Counted from the stretch's first letter, positions 34,646 to 43,797 are shown. The stretch is DNA of 45,236 nt from Alphaproteobacteria bacterium (GCA_021774435.1 JAJFJB010000085.1:1-45236), one strand, 5' to 3'. Translations and numbers: made by a program. Notes: a model not told the origin generated them from the letters alone.

Positions 34646-35164
34646 TTACCTCACACCACCGAAAATTATTTGGAATTGAAGATGACGTGAGAGAAAGAAA
34701 ACTTGCGTAACAGCGCCATTTTCGGCGGATACGGGCACAGTGAGTCGCATATAGCGTCTCTCAACATTGAAAATTTTTTGATGAACGATAACGAAAGTTG
34801 GGTATTGCCGTATTTTGCATTCCTGATATTCGTACGCGCAGGACTGCGCGTGAATCAGCACGGGATGCTCTATTAGCCGCATATTACTCCAGTCACCGCA
34901 AAGACTACCCGGATGGTTGCGAATCACGAATTTCATGGGATCATCAGTATTAACCTCGACCCATGGTAAATCCCCGCCGGGAAACCTAAAATTTTGAAGG
35001 GAAGGCACCGAATCTTCCAATATCGAGCGCTCAAGCCAATACCAATACAGCTTTGCGAGATCACTGCCGCCATATTCAACGCAGAGTCGTTCCGGCGCGA
35101 CTTCCGTTCTGACTTGCCAGTTCGCCCCATCCCAGCCACTAGACCGCGCTATTTCTTCACGCAT
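34646..35164 (-). CDS. PAS_5-like domain protein, second of a tandem pair
   Basis: The 172-residue protein is a single domain resembling the alphaproteobacterial PAS_5 family: LAKLYWYWLERSILEDSVPS, LPWVEV, a middle strand FVIRNHPG, and near the end YMRLTVPVSAENGAVTQVFF. PAS_5 proteins are uncharacterised soluble proteins with a PAS-like fold and no output domain. A GAGGG site precedes the ATG. It is a gap-free paralogue of the next gene, with about 99 of 172 residues identical by hand count, and the two lie 81 bases apart head to tail. The role is unknown; sensing or ligand binding is possible. Confidence 0.7.
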   Translation of the reverse strand: MREEIARSSGWDGANWQVRTEVAPERLCVEYGGSDLAKLYWYWLERSILEDSVPSLQNFRFPGGDLPWVEVNTDDPMKFVIRNHPGSLCGDWSNMRLIEHPVLIHAQSCAYEYQECKIRQYPTFVIVHQKIFNVERRYMRLTVPVSAENGAVTQVFFLSRHLQFQIIFGGVR

Positions 35165-35245
35165 TGGATCCCTCGCAATGATGACTTTTGAGTGAGTAGC
35201 GGAAAAAGATAAATATTCAGAGAAGCTGTTAACACAAGGACAAAG

Positions 35246-35764
35246 TCAGCTCAGACCGCCGTGGATTACTGGGAACGTTACGAAGCGAAACGCATAATAA
35301 ATGCGCGTAATGGTGCCACCTTCGTCAGAAACTGGGGCGGCTAACCTTACATAATTTCGCTCTACACCAATAACTTTTTGATTAATATGGACAAAAGTAG
35401 GGTATTTCCGCTCTTTACAATCCAGATACTCAAATGCACAGGACTGTGCGTGGATCGAAACAGGGTGCTCCGCCAATCTTGTGTCGCTCCAATCACCCGT
35501 GATACCAGCCGGATGATTGCGCATCACATAATGCATCGGATTTTCAGTGCTCAACTCGACCCAAGGTAAGTCCAGGCCGGGGATACGAAAGTTTTCAATC
35601 GATGGGACCGCATCTTCCAGCAACGAGCGCTCCTGCCAATACCAGAACAACGCGGCAAGATCCGTATCGGGCTGGTCAATACAAACCCGTTCTGGCTGGA
35701 GTTCGGTCCTGACCTGCCAGTTCTCGCCGTCCCACCCACGTGAACATGCCACCGTTCCGAGCAC
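35246..35764 (-). CDS. PAS_5-like domain protein, first of a tandem pair
   Basis: The 172-residue product aligns without gaps to the downstream paralogue: same length, about 58 percent identity by hand. It has the same WYWQERSLLEDAVPS, RNHPAGITGDWSDTRL, HAQSCAFEYLDCK and YVRLAAPVSDEGG blocks. I chose the GTG at 35764 rather than ATGs up to 42 codons upstream. AGAGGCGAA lies directly ahead of it, and it makes the two paralogues start at the same place (GWDG at residues 10-13). Conserved His, Cys and Trp residues (HP-x4-HAQSCA-x2-EY-x2-CK) could form a ligand or cofactor site. The function is unknown. Confidence 0.72.
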   Translation of the reverse strand: MLGTVACSRGWDGENWQVRTELQPERVCIDQPDTDLAALFWYWQERSLLEDAVPSIENFRIPGLDLPWVELSTENPMHYVMRNHPAGITGDWSDTRLAEHPVSIHAQSCAFEYLDCKERKYPTFVHINQKVIGVERNYVRLAAPVSDEGGTITRIYYAFRFVTFPVIHGGLS

Positions 35765-36100
35765 ACTTCGCCTCTTACAATTCTTCAGCCGTCCGTCCGT
35801 TAAGTCCCAGGACGATATACACGAATCCAATACAGCCTTCATCGACATTCTTTTTGAAACCCACACAATATAACGTTGCTTTACGGCCAAAATTAAGAAA
35901 CCGCATATGTCCTATATTGGACGAGTATGTCGGGAATGAGGTCGCGAAGAAATCCTCCGAACGGGGACCGTTACAAAACGGCATCACCGCTAATTTCACC
36001 ACTTACCTTTGTCATTAACACCAGCGCATGCGAATATTCGCGCCACGGTAAACAATGCTTCGATCTCAACACAAAGACCAAGACCGGAAGGAATCGATTG
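35765..36100. other. Intergenic spacer without a supported gene
   Basis: This 336-base spacer separates the divergent PAS_5 pair and the Gfo/Idh/MocA gene. It is more AT-rich than the genes. It holds a short inverted repeat GTCC-TATATT-GGAC at 35909-35922. The open frames running through it are amino-terminal extensions of the flanking genes that I judge untranslated. No tRNA, small RNA or terminator is evident by eye. Promoters for both directions must lie here. Confidence 0.5.
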
Positions 36101-37153
36101 ATGACAAATAGGATAATCCGCGTGGGCCTAATTGGCGCCGGCGGGAACACACGGTCTCGACACATCCCCGGGCTGTTGGAGCAGGCCGACGTATCGATCG
36201 ACGTGGTCGCTAACCGTACCGTCGAATCCGGGCAGCGAGTTGCCGACGAGTTCAATATCGCGCGCGTCGCCGAAAGCTGGACGGATGTGATTGCTGACGA
36301 AAGTATCGACGCCCTCTGCATTGGAACATGGCCTTACACGCATGCCCCTATGACAATCGCCGGATTGGATGCGGGAAAGCACGTCTTGTGCGAAGCACGC
36401 ATGGCCATGAATGCAAGCCAGGCACGCGATATGCTCGCTGCATCACGACGTAATCCAAATCAGGTCGCGCAGATCGTAACGGCACCGCACACATTGCCCG
36501 TCGACAGAACGATTAAAGACCTGATCGGTTCCGGTGCTATCGGCGACCTGATCACAATCGACGCACGCGTTACCGCAGGCAGTAATTTCCCGAACCATGA
36601 CACGCCGGTGCATTGGCGCCACGACCGCGACCTGTCGGGCAACAACATCATGGCAATGGGTATTTGGTATGAGGGCATGATGCGGTGGGTTGGCCCCGCC
36701 AGAACGGTCCATGCCGTTGGACAGAGTGTTGTACAGCACCGCCGCAACGATGAGGGCCATCGCGTCCCCATGTCGATTCCCGACCATATCGACATCATCG
36801 GGAAACTGGAACAGGGCGGACAAATGCGATTCAGCATGTCTACGGTTTCGGGGCATACCCCGTCGAACGCAGACGTCTATATTTTCGGCACCGAAGGAAC
36901 ATTACATCTGAATGTCGATAAGAGCGGCAAACAGACGCTCTACGCGGGAACACGCGATGACGATGGACTAAGTGAAGTCAAGATCGATCCCGCGAAGGCC
37001 GGCGGCTGGCGCGTTGAAGAAGAGTTCATCAACGCAATCCGGGGCCTTGAGCCCGTAACGCATACCGACTTCGTTACCGGGGTTAAATATATGGATTGGA
37101 CCGATGCGGTAACGCAATCCCTGCGGCAGGGCTCGGCGGTTACCCTACCTTGA
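36101..37153 (+). CDS. Gfo/Idh/MocA-family NAD(P)-dependent oxidoreductase
   Basis: The 350-residue protein has an amino-terminal Rossmann domain with RVGLIGAGGNTRSRHIPGL (about 7-25), and a carboxyl beta-sheet domain with TSGH-like and GTEGTLHLN strands. The catalytic EKP motif of the family is replaced: the matching segment reads VLCEARMAMN, so the usual Lys is Ala and the Pro is Arg. Variants of this kind occur in some subfamilies, so activity is uncertain rather than excluded. GGAAGGA lies 8 bases ahead of the ATG. It converges on the tct operon with 8 bases between the stops. The substrate is probably a sugar or polyol derivative but is unknown. Confidence 0.85.
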   Translation: MTNRIIRVGLIGAGGNTRSRHIPGLLEQADVSIDVVANRTVESGQRVADEFNIARVAESWTDVIADESIDALCIGTWPYTHAPMTIAGLDAGKHVLCEARMAMNASQARDMLAASRRNPNQVAQIVTAPHTLPVDRTIKDLIGSGAIGDLITIDARVTAGSNFPNHDTPVHWRHDRDLSGNNIMAMGIWYEGMMRWVGPARTVHAVGQSVVQHRRNDEGHRVPMSIPDHIDIIGKLEQGGQMRFSMSTVSGHTPSNADVYIFGTEGTLHLNVDKSGKQTLYAGTRDDDGLSEVKIDPAKAGGWRVEEEFINAIRGLEPVTHTDFVTGVKYMDWTDAVTQSLRQGSAVTLP

Positions 37154-37161
37154 TCGCACAA

Positions 37162-38667
37162 TCATCCTGATGATTTCGTCCGGGTTGTCTGGTAAATTCG
37201 CACCCCGATCACCAACACGGCAAGCAGGATAAAGAAGATCGCCATAGGCCGTTCGAGGAAGATCATCGGCCCGTCCTGGGACAAAAGCAGAGCCTGCCGC
37301 AAGGCACGCTCTGCGCCGGGCCCCAGGATGAAAGCGATAATGAAGGCCGGCAGGCTGTAATCGAACTTCTTGAAGAAATAGCCGACGAAACCGAAGATGA
37401 ACATCATGCCGACATCGAACAACGTATTGCGGAGCGCATACACGGCGACGATCGACGTAATGAAAATGAAGGGGTAGATTACCCGTACCGGCACCTTGGC
37501 GATGATCCGGCCAATGACGCCGCTGCCCCAATACCCCAACACAAAATAGGTGGCGATACACAGCAGGCCCGACGCGAACAGCCCGTATATCGTACTCTGC
37601 TCCGTGACGAATATTTTCGGGCCAATATTCATACCGTGGATCAGGAAAACCCCACCGAGCAAAGCGGCCGCAACACTGCCGGGAATTCCGAGAGTTAGAA
37701 GCGGAATGATGTTCGCACCGGATACGGAGTTGTTCGCCGCCTCAGCCGCGGCGACCCCCTTTATTTCGCCGTTGTCCCATTTGTCCTCTGGCTTCGCAGA
37801 ACGCTTGGCTTCGGCATAGGCAACGAAGCAAGCGGCTGATGCCCCGACACCGGGAAGCATGCCGATAATCGTGCCCATACCCGTTGACTTCATCATCACG
37901 GGGATACAGCGCTTGAAATCGAGCCAAGTCACGTAATTGTCCGCCGGCACATCGGATTTCTTTGACAACATCCGCTCCGCGCCAAGCGCGCCACGATCCG
38001 CTATTTGCACAAAGATCTCGGAGACGACAAAAACGCCCAGCAAAACGGGGACGAGACCAATACCGGTTTCAAGATAATTCACGTCAAACGTAAGACGCGG
38101 CATCGAGCTGATTGGGTCGAGGCCGATAATCGCAAGCATTATCCCGAGCAATGTACTGATCAAGCCCCGGATCATCGAAGCCCCAATGACACTGCCGATG
38201 ATGACAAAGGCGGTGCAATAGACGGCGAATATTTCCGGCGGCCCCATTCTGGCGGTGTAGATCGCGATGAAGGCTGCTCCAAAAATAAGCAGACATTCCG
38301 AAAAGGTGTCACCCAACGCCGACGCGATAACCGCCATCTTCAACGCCTTCCCCTGCTTGCCTTGCTGGGTCAGCGGATAGCCTTCAATTTGTGTCGCGGA
38401 TGCCTGCGGTGTGCCGGGCGTATTGAACAGGATGGCGGGGATCGACCCACCGAAACTCGCGGACTTGCCAATCGTGTACACGAATATCAGCGCAGACAGT
38501 GGCTCTAGGTAAAAGGACAGCGGGATAATCATTGAAATCGCAGCGGAGGCGGTCAGTCCCGGCGTTGCGCCTGCCAGCAAACCAATAACGGTTCCGAGAA
38601 TAGCGTAAAAAACGGCCCAGCCACTCGAAAACAACGTTACCAGACCGTCGAAAATCGGATGGTACAT
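37162..38667 (-). CDS. tctA: Tripartite tricarboxylate transporter, large membrane subunit
   Basis: This is the main channel subunit (about twelve helices) of a TTT importer. The 501-residue product carries the family motifs GATPGLTASAAISMIIPLSF near the start, FNTPGTPQASATQIEGYPLT and KALKMAVIASALGDTFSE, and the second repeat MLPGVGASAACFVAYAEAKR and LLTLGIPGS. Transport is driven by a proton or sodium gradient and depends on the periplasmic receptor TctC. It is the last gene of tctC-tctB-tctA, with 40 bases after tctB. Citrate, other tricarboxylates and dicarboxylates, and aromatic acids are all possible substrates. Confidence 0.94.
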   Translation of the reverse strand: MYHPIFDGLVTLFSSGWAVFYAILGTVIGLLAGATPGLTASAAISMIIPLSFYLEPLSALIFVYTIGKSASFGGSIPAILFNTPGTPQASATQIEGYPLTQQGKQGKALKMAVIASALGDTFSECLLIFGAAFIAIYTARMGPPEIFAVYCTAFVIIGSVIGASMIRGLISTLLGIMLAIIGLDPISSMPRLTFDVNYLETGIGLVPVLLGVFVVSEIFVQIADRGALGAERMLSKKSDVPADNYVTWLDFKRCIPVMMKSTGMGTIIGMLPGVGASAACFVAYAEAKRSAKPEDKWDNGEIKGVAAAEAANNSVSGANIIPLLTLGIPGSVAAALLGGVFLIHGMNIGPKIFVTEQSTIYGLFASGLLCIATYFVLGYWGSGVIGRIIAKVPVRVIYPFIFITSIVAVYALRNTLFDVGMMFIFGFVGYFFKKFDYSLPAFIIAFILGPGAERALRQALLLSQDGPMIFLERPMAIFFILLAVLVIGVRIYQTTRTKSSG

Positions 38668-38707
38668 AACGCGTGAATCTCCACCTTTTCCTTAAACGGC
38701 CTGTCAC

Positions 38708-39226
38708 CTAGATGCCGATAAATTTCCGCATCGCACCGAAAATATAGAAGTTGTCATATTCGAGCAGGATACCAGTCGGCTCAAGCAAGCGAAAAATGCC
38801 GAAGAAAATTACGTAGTAGACCAAGCTTGCAATCGCCGGGATCACGACAAGCCATTTGAGCCCGCGATTCCCGAATACGGCAAGCGTCGCAGAAAGCGTA
38901 ATGGCCGTCGGCAGCAAATACTGAAACAAATTGATCAAGCCAAGATATGCAAAGGCAATCGCCGCCATAGGCAGAACCCAAAACAGAAATAATCGGATTT
39001 CTCGAGTATCGTTACCGCGGGCGCCTTGTCTGAAGGCGCCGCGAGCCGATGTGGCAAGCTGCAACAGTGAAAGTGCGCCTAAGACATAGCAAACGGCAAT
39101 TGGAAAGACGTACGGCTCCATACCCACACCGAACGGGTCTTCCTCAATTTCCAGAGACGCCACGTAAAAGATCGCCGTGACAGCGAGCATCACGAGGCCC
39201 GATATAAAATTGGTTCTTGCTAGCAT
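38708..39226 (-). CDS. tctB: Tripartite tricarboxylate transporter, small membrane subunit
   Basis: The 172-residue protein has about four helices and the family pattern: ISGLVMLAVTAIFYVASLEI near the start, GMEPYVFPIAVCYVLGALSLL, and a final pair of helices around AITLSATLAVFG and WLVVIPAIASLVYYVIFFGI. It assembles with TctA. I prefer the ATG at 39226. The ATG at 39265 would lie inside the loop of a strong hairpin in the spacer (39248-39282), and the extra 13 residues would be unusual. An AGGGG stretch follows the hairpin but is rather far from the start. Confidence 0.85.
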   Translation of the reverse strand: MLARTNFISGLVMLAVTAIFYVASLEIEEDPFGVGMEPYVFPIAVCYVLGALSLLQLATSARGAFRQGARGNDTREIRLFLFWVLPMAAIAFAYLGLINLFQYLLPTAITLSATLAVFGNRGLKWLVVIPAIASLVYYVIFFGIFRLLEPTGILLEYDNFYIFGAMRKFIGI

Positions 39227-39247
39227 AACGGATTCGTCACCGCCCCT

Positions 39248-39282
39248 TCGACCGCCACGCAACATGCATTTGCGGCGGTCGA
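39248..39282 (-). promoter_or_regulatory. Stem-loop between tctC and tctB
   Basis: TCGACCGCC (39248-39256) pairs with GGCGGTCGA (39274-39282). The pairing continues after a two-base bulge through GCAA/TTGC to give 13 base pairs around a CATGCAT loop. It lies just after the receptor gene, at the same operon position as the hairpin at 15719-15748. No T run follows on the minus strand, so a partial transcript-end or stabiliser role is more likely than full termination. Confidence 0.65.
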
Positions 39283-39313
39283 TGGACGATAGATGTTATT
39301 TTTTCTTTTTCGT

Positions 39314-40270
39314 CTATTTCAGTTCGGTGACGATCGGCGACCAGGCATCGGTCAGTTTGAGGTAATAAGCTGTCGCATCCGAACCACTGAGATATTTCGC
39401 CGGAAGCCCTGCCTTCTTGAGAAGTTTCCCATAGGCTTTGTGGCTGGTCATTTTTTTGCAGGCGGCATCCAGGCTCGCAACACGCTCATCGGAAACACCT
39501 TTAGGCGCCATGAGCATCATGGGCGTAAAGACTTCAACGGAAGGAATGCCCTGCTCGACCATTGTCGGTACTTTTTTGTTGTTCGGATCACGTTCCGGAA
39601 AAATGAGACCAAGCGGACGAATTTGATCTTGGAATCCGTTGACGAGGTGAATCCCGAAAACACCAAAATCGACTTGTTTGCCGATCACCAGACCGCGGGC
39701 GGGGGCGCCGCCCTTCGCGGGAACGTCTTGCGCCTTCAATCCATTGCGGCTGACGAACGCCAGCCCTGCAATGCCCCACGTGCTAGTGCGCCCCGGTGTC
39801 GCAAATCGCAATTTCCCGGGATTGGCATTCGCATGGTCGATTAGTTGCTTGGCTGATTTAAACTCGCTGTCCTGATGGACAAACAGTCCTGGCAACAGAC
39901 GGCCGACCATGCACACGATCTTAAAGTCCTTCAGCGGATCGACCGGCGCCTTGCGGAACTTGGTCGAGAAATAAAACGCGCCGCCAGATGCCAGGTAGAT
40001 CGTATGTCCGTCAGGCTTCGAGTCGGCAACGAATTTCGCGGCAGGGATCCCCGAACCACCGGGTTTATTCACGACGATCAGCGGCTGCAGATTAATGTAT
40101 TCCGGCGCCACACTCGCCAGTGCCCGCGCATAGGAATCCGTACCACCACCGGCGCCGTAGCCAACGACGACTGTCAGTGGTTTCGACGGGAATTCGGCGG
40201 CCTGTAAGGGCGCCATTGCCGACACAGCGAGTACCGCCGCACCGACTGTAAAAATTTTCTTTAAAGTCAT
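39314..40270 (-). CDS. tctC: Tripartite tricarboxylate transporter substrate-binding protein
   Basis: This is the periplasmic receptor of the TTT system (Bug family). The 318-residue product has a signal peptide (about 1-24, cleavage near LQA). Family stretches follow: FPSKPLTVVVGYGAGGGTDSYARALA, VVNKPGGSGIPAAKFVADSKPDG, and the carboxyl GVSDERVASLDAACKKM. The ATG at 40270 has GGGAGGAATC just ahead, which decides it against an ATG nine codons upstream. It is first in the operon. A stem-loop after its stop may favour its message. The ligand cannot be read from the sequence. Confidence 0.93.
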   Translation of the reverse strand: MTLKKIFTVGAAVLAVSAMAPLQAAEFPSKPLTVVVGYGAGGGTDSYARALASVAPEYINLQPLIVVNKPGGSGIPAAKFVADSKPDGHTIYLASGGAFYFSTKFRKAPVDPLKDFKIVCMVGRLLPGLFVHQDSEFKSAKQLIDHANANPGKLRFATPGRTSTWGIAGLAFVSRNGLKAQDVPAKGGAPARGLVIGKQVDFGVFGIHLVNGFQDQIRPLGLIFPERDPNNKKVPTMVEQGIPSVEVFTPMMLMAPKGVSDERVASLDAACKKMTSHKAYGKLLKKAGLPAKYLSGSDATAYYLKLTDAWSPIVTELK

Positions 40271-40442
40271 GATTCCTCCCTGGTTCAAATGCAGCAACTA
40301 CTTGCATTTTTTACCCCGCTGGTTTGCAAGCTGTCCGCATCGGGGTTTCCACAATGATTGTGCGGTTTTGCGGGGTCTTGGGTCAACCAGGTAAGGACCA
40401 AATTTAGCCTGATAAGAAAATTTCTTCGCGACGCCAATTCTA

Positions 40443-41834
40443 TCAGGAACGATCACTTCCCGTATAGAGTTCACTACTAACGCCCAAGTAGCCATCCCAT
40501 GCGAACCAGTAGCTGATATGTCCTGCCACGCGAGGCAGCCTTTCGCCATTCGGTCCCATCAAGAATGCTTCGTCCACGGTCCAGGTGCCGCCGGCGCCCA
40601 CCAACTGATTTTCCCGTTCCGTTTTCCGAAACGAATATTCTCCACGGGCGTAGGCCCGAACGCTTCGTGTCGCCGGATCACCAACAAGGACAATATTGCG
40701 GGCACCAACCGCATCATTGATCACGGGTTCTTTCTCAAAGGCTCCCAATGGCCACGCCTTTGCTGCGCCTACATCGCGAATGCCGAAGATATAATCCTTG
40801 CGTTTTAGATGATCTTCGTTGCGCACAATTGTCGGAAACATGAGCTTGGGGCTGGCGAAATATTGCCGATAAACGGCGCCGGAATCATAGTTCCGGTCGT
40901 GCCCGGTCTCGAGAGACAGCGCTTTCGTATCCGGATGCTGCGCGCGCCACTTGGCCCAGGATGTGATGACGACAGGTCGAATTTTCAAAGCAATGCCGGA
41001 GTTCAGCAACGGACCGCTGACAGGCTCACCGGTGAACTGATTCCAGAGGCTGTCTGTCTGTCGGTCATACATAAGTTTGTTCGAGCGATAGAGGAACCCG
41101 GACGAACCCAGGACGAAGGGTTTATCTCGTCCTTCGATTTGTGTCTCGAAAAGGATGCCCGCACCGCACAATGTGCAATAAGCGAGCGCGACCGGCACAC
41201 CGCCAATCGTCTCGTTAAACATCTCATGCCAGCCCATAATGCGCAGCGGGTAGGCACGCGTATCGCCATTGATTGAAACGCCGAAGACCAGGTCGTCCGG
41301 CAAGAGGTAATCCGCTTCTTTTGCTGAAACCAGCTTTGGATTATCGAGCGGTGGAAGATCTTCGACTTTCACACCACCCCACGCGATTTCCTCCAGGCGA
41401 ATTTTGAGGTTCTCCGGCATCGATCGCTCTCCACCGAGAAATCGCATGAATTCGGGATCGATTTTCTTGAAGACGTCAAGCTTCAAGGCGCGATAGCTGG
41501 AATGCGATTTCGCCTCCGGGTGCGCTTCCTGCCATAACATGCCCGATTTCCAGCCAGTAATCTTCGCGCCCGTCAGGCTCGAAACCGCGTCGGGAATGAC
41601 TTGGTTGTCGCGCCGATATCGCATCGCAAAGATCAGCGACGGCACGATGTCCGCCTTGCCCCGATCGAGAAGCATCTTGACGGCAACATCCTTTTCTTCC
41701 GTTGGTCCCAGGACGATTAAGTGAGTCAGCGCCCTGATTTCGCGATCATCTAAGTCCATCGCGCCTATCGGGCCGGATGACAAAGAAATCGTTGCGACGG
41801 CTGCCGACAACGCAGTGAGAATTCGAGGGATCAT
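40443..41834 (-). CDS. DUF3179-family secreted protein
   Basis: The 463-residue protein has a signal peptide (about 1-25, ending IGA). The DUF3179 hallmarks are VALAYCTLCGAGILFE with two close cysteines, VLGSSGFLYRSNKLMYDRQTDSLWNQFTGEPV, and WAKWRAQHPDTKAL. The family is widespread but biochemically uncharacterised; the cysteines and histidines suggest a metal or redox site. It may be cotranscribed with the downstream tct operon on the same strand. The 172-base gap holds an inverted repeat (CCTGATA at 40408, TATCAGG at 40441) overlapping its stop, which could end or attenuate its transcript. Length is normal. Confidence 0.85.
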   Translation of the reverse strand: MIPRILTALSAAVATISLSSGPIGAMDLDDREIRALTHLIVLGPTEEKDVAVKMLLDRGKADIVPSLIFAMRYRRDNQVIPDAVSSLTGAKITGWKSGMLWQEAHPEAKSHSSYRALKLDVFKKIDPEFMRFLGGERSMPENLKIRLEEIAWGGVKVEDLPPLDNPKLVSAKEADYLLPDDLVFGVSINGDTRAYPLRIMGWHEMFNETIGGVPVALAYCTLCGAGILFETQIEGRDKPFVLGSSGFLYRSNKLMYDRQTDSLWNQFTGEPVSGPLLNSGIALKIRPVVITSWAKWRAQHPDTKALSLETGHDRNYDSGAVYRQYFASPKLMFPTIVRNEDHLKRKDYIFGIRDVGAAKAWPLGAFEKEPVINDAVGARNIVLVGDPATRSVRAYARGEYSFRKTERENQLVGAGGTWTVDEAFLMGPNGERLPRVAGHISYWFAWDGYLGVSSELYTGSDRS

Positions 41835-41940
41835 GATGGCATCAGCTCCTTACGCTACACGAACTTTATGTAGGTCGCCGCGCCTATCCCCAACAGGATT
41901 ATCACCATCATGTGTGGCGAGTTGAACCGACGCCGCGACG

Positions 41941-42426
41941 TCAATCCCTGAAGTTCACATATTGCAGCGGATGGCTGATTTTCATTTCTTTGATCAGCCC
42001 CATAGTCTTCTGCAGATCATCGCGCTTTTTCCCGGAAACCCGGAGTTCATCGCCCTGAATCGCAACCTGCACCTTCATCTTGGCGCCTTTGACCGATTTG
42101 ACAATCTTTTGGGCAAGCTCGCGTTCAATACCCTGCTTAATCGTCACCGTTTGTCGAAGCGCGACGCCATGCGCACTTTCCGGCTTACCGAACTCGAAAG
42201 CGCCCGCATCGACCTTCCGTTTGGCGAGATAGCCGCGCAGAAGTTCCTGTACCTGCTTCAGCTTCATCTCGTCGTCGGCGTTAATCAGAATAGTTTCATC
42301 GTTGCGCTCGACCTTGCAGGCGCTGCCCTTGAAATCATAGCGCGTCGAAATCTCACGCATGGCGCCTTGCACGGCATTATCGACTTCGGGAATTTCAGTT
42401 CGGGAGACGATATCAAAAGACGGCAT
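41941..42426 (-). CDS. YajQ-family cyclic-di-GMP/nucleotide-binding protein
   Basis: The 161-residue length fits the family exactly. The start MPSFDIVSRTEIPEVDNAVQ and the DFKGSACKVERND segment are the YajQ signature. The protein has two ferredoxin-like domains. Some members bind cyclic di-GMP and act with transcription factors; others bind RNA or nucleotides. The ATG at 42426 is preferred over one two codons upstream because it gives the family start. It lies divergent from an MFS gene, with a 142-base spacer. The role in this organism is inferred only from the family. Confidence 0.93.
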   Translation of the reverse strand: MPSFDIVSRTEIPEVDNAVQGAMREISTRYDFKGSACKVERNDETILINADDEMKLKQVQELLRGYLAKRKVDAGAFEFGKPESAHGVALRQTVTIKQGIERELAQKIVKSVKGAKMKVQVAIQGDELRVSGKKRDDLQKTMGLIKEMKISHPLQYVNFRD

Positions 42427-42568
42427 GATCAATAGCTCTCGTTCTATTCGTGGTCGTCTATCAATATCTCATGCCGCCGGGTACTGCCAAGGCACTGTTT
42501 ATCTGCTCCGATGGGCAACAACGTATATGCTGAGCCAAACGATCTTCCCAGGAATATAGTCCCCACTC

Positions 42569-43774
42569 ATGCCGTTCCGCCGTCTTCTCATACTTATGTG
42601 CGCTTTCCTGTGCCTGACATTGCTCGGCATGCATTCGGTTCCGGCACTGCTACCGCTATTCGCGGAAATGTGGGCGCTCAGTAATACGGAAGCCGGTTGG
42701 CTGGCCGGCATTTCTTATTTGGCCTACCTCTTTGGTGTCCCCTTCGTTGGTATCACCGACAGGATCGATGCCCGGAAAATGCTGATCCTCGGGGCACTCA
42801 TCAACGCCGTCGGATATGCCGGCATGGGGTTCGCGGACGGATTCTGGAGTGCCTTGGTCTATAGAGGACTTCAGGGGCTGGGTTTCGCCTGGACTTATAT
42901 GCCTGGGATCAAGGCGATGAGCGACCGCACCACCGGCCCGGACAAAGGGAGAGGAGCGGCAATCTATGTCTCCAGTTTCGCTATCGGTTCCAGCCTATCG
43001 GTTTGGATTGCGGCGGAAATCACAACACTCTACGGCTGGGAGTGGGCCTTCGTCGTTCCCGCGATCGGCAATCTGCTCGCGGCAGGCCTCCTCATCGTGC
43101 TCCTCCCACCCGTGACACTCGACAACCCGGTGAAGGCGATACGCATCCTGCCCGACTTCCGGCCGGTCTTCAAAAACCGGGCCTCGGTTGGCTACGTAAT
43201 CGGATCCTTTGCCCATAATTTCGAACTTCAGGGAATTCGCTCTTGGACCGTAACGTTTCTCGCCTGGGCCGCCGTTGCCCGGCCTGATGTTCCAAGCGAC
43301 CTTAACGCACCCCTGATTGCCATGCTGCTCATCCTCATCGGCTTGCCGACAAGTTTCGTCGGGGCCGAGTTCGGGCACCGAATCGGGTATGCACGCACGT
43401 CGTTTCTCGCGATGAGTATTTCGGCACTCTTCGCTGTGCTCGTCGGTTTTTCCGCCGCCTGGCCGATTTGGTTATTTGTCGGACTCGTCGTTGCTCACAA
43501 CCTAATGGTTCTTGTCGATTCAGGGACCCTGAACGGCGGCACTATCAATTCCGCCAACCCCGAGCAGCGTGGCAATACGGTCGCTGCCTTCGGAACGGCA
43601 TCCGCCGCCGGAGGTTTGCTAGGCCCAGTGTTACTCGGTGTCATCCTCGACGCGACCGGTAGCGGAAAGACCGCCGAAAGTTGGGGCGTGGCCTTCGCCC
43701 TGCTTGGTGTTACCGTTCTGGCGGGCGGAATAGCCGTTAGAGTTCTTTCTTGGAAAGGCGAACAAACCCGCTAA
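42569..43774 (+). CDS. MFS transporter, 12-helix
   Basis: The 401-residue membrane protein has about twelve helices. The MFS motif A between helices 2 and 3 reads GITDRIDARKMLILG, close to the consensus GxxxDRxGRR. A large cytoplasmic loop splits the two halves near residues 190-220. It resembles the uncharacterised NNP/CynX-like or sugar-phosphate-type MFS proteins, but the substrate cannot be assigned. It converges on the cupin gene, with 23 bases between the stops. Confidence 0.82.
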   Translation: MPFRRLLILMCAFLCLTLLGMHSVPALLPLFAEMWALSNTEAGWLAGISYLAYLFGVPFVGITDRIDARKMLILGALINAVGYAGMGFADGFWSALVYRGLQGLGFAWTYMPGIKAMSDRTTGPDKGRGAAIYVSSFAIGSSLSVWIAAEITTLYGWEWAFVVPAIGNLLAAGLLIVLLPPVTLDNPVKAIRILPDFRPVFKNRASVGYVIGSFAHNFELQGIRSWTVTFLAWAAVARPDVPSDLNAPLIAMLLILIGLPTSFVGAEFGHRIGYARTSFLAMSISALFAVLVGFSAAWPIWLFVGLVVAHNLMVLVDSGTLNGGTINSANPEQRGNTVAAFGTASAAGGLLGPVLLGVILDATGSGKTAESWGVAFALLGVTVLAGGIAVRVLSWKGEQTR

Positions 43775-43797
43775 TTCAGATCGCTCCCTGAATACAA

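Noticed and set aside
40287-40312. Plus-strand hairpin followed by TTTTTT upstream of tctC
   Set aside because: It would terminate plus-strand transcripts, but no plus-strand gene runs into it; the genes on both sides are on the minus strand.
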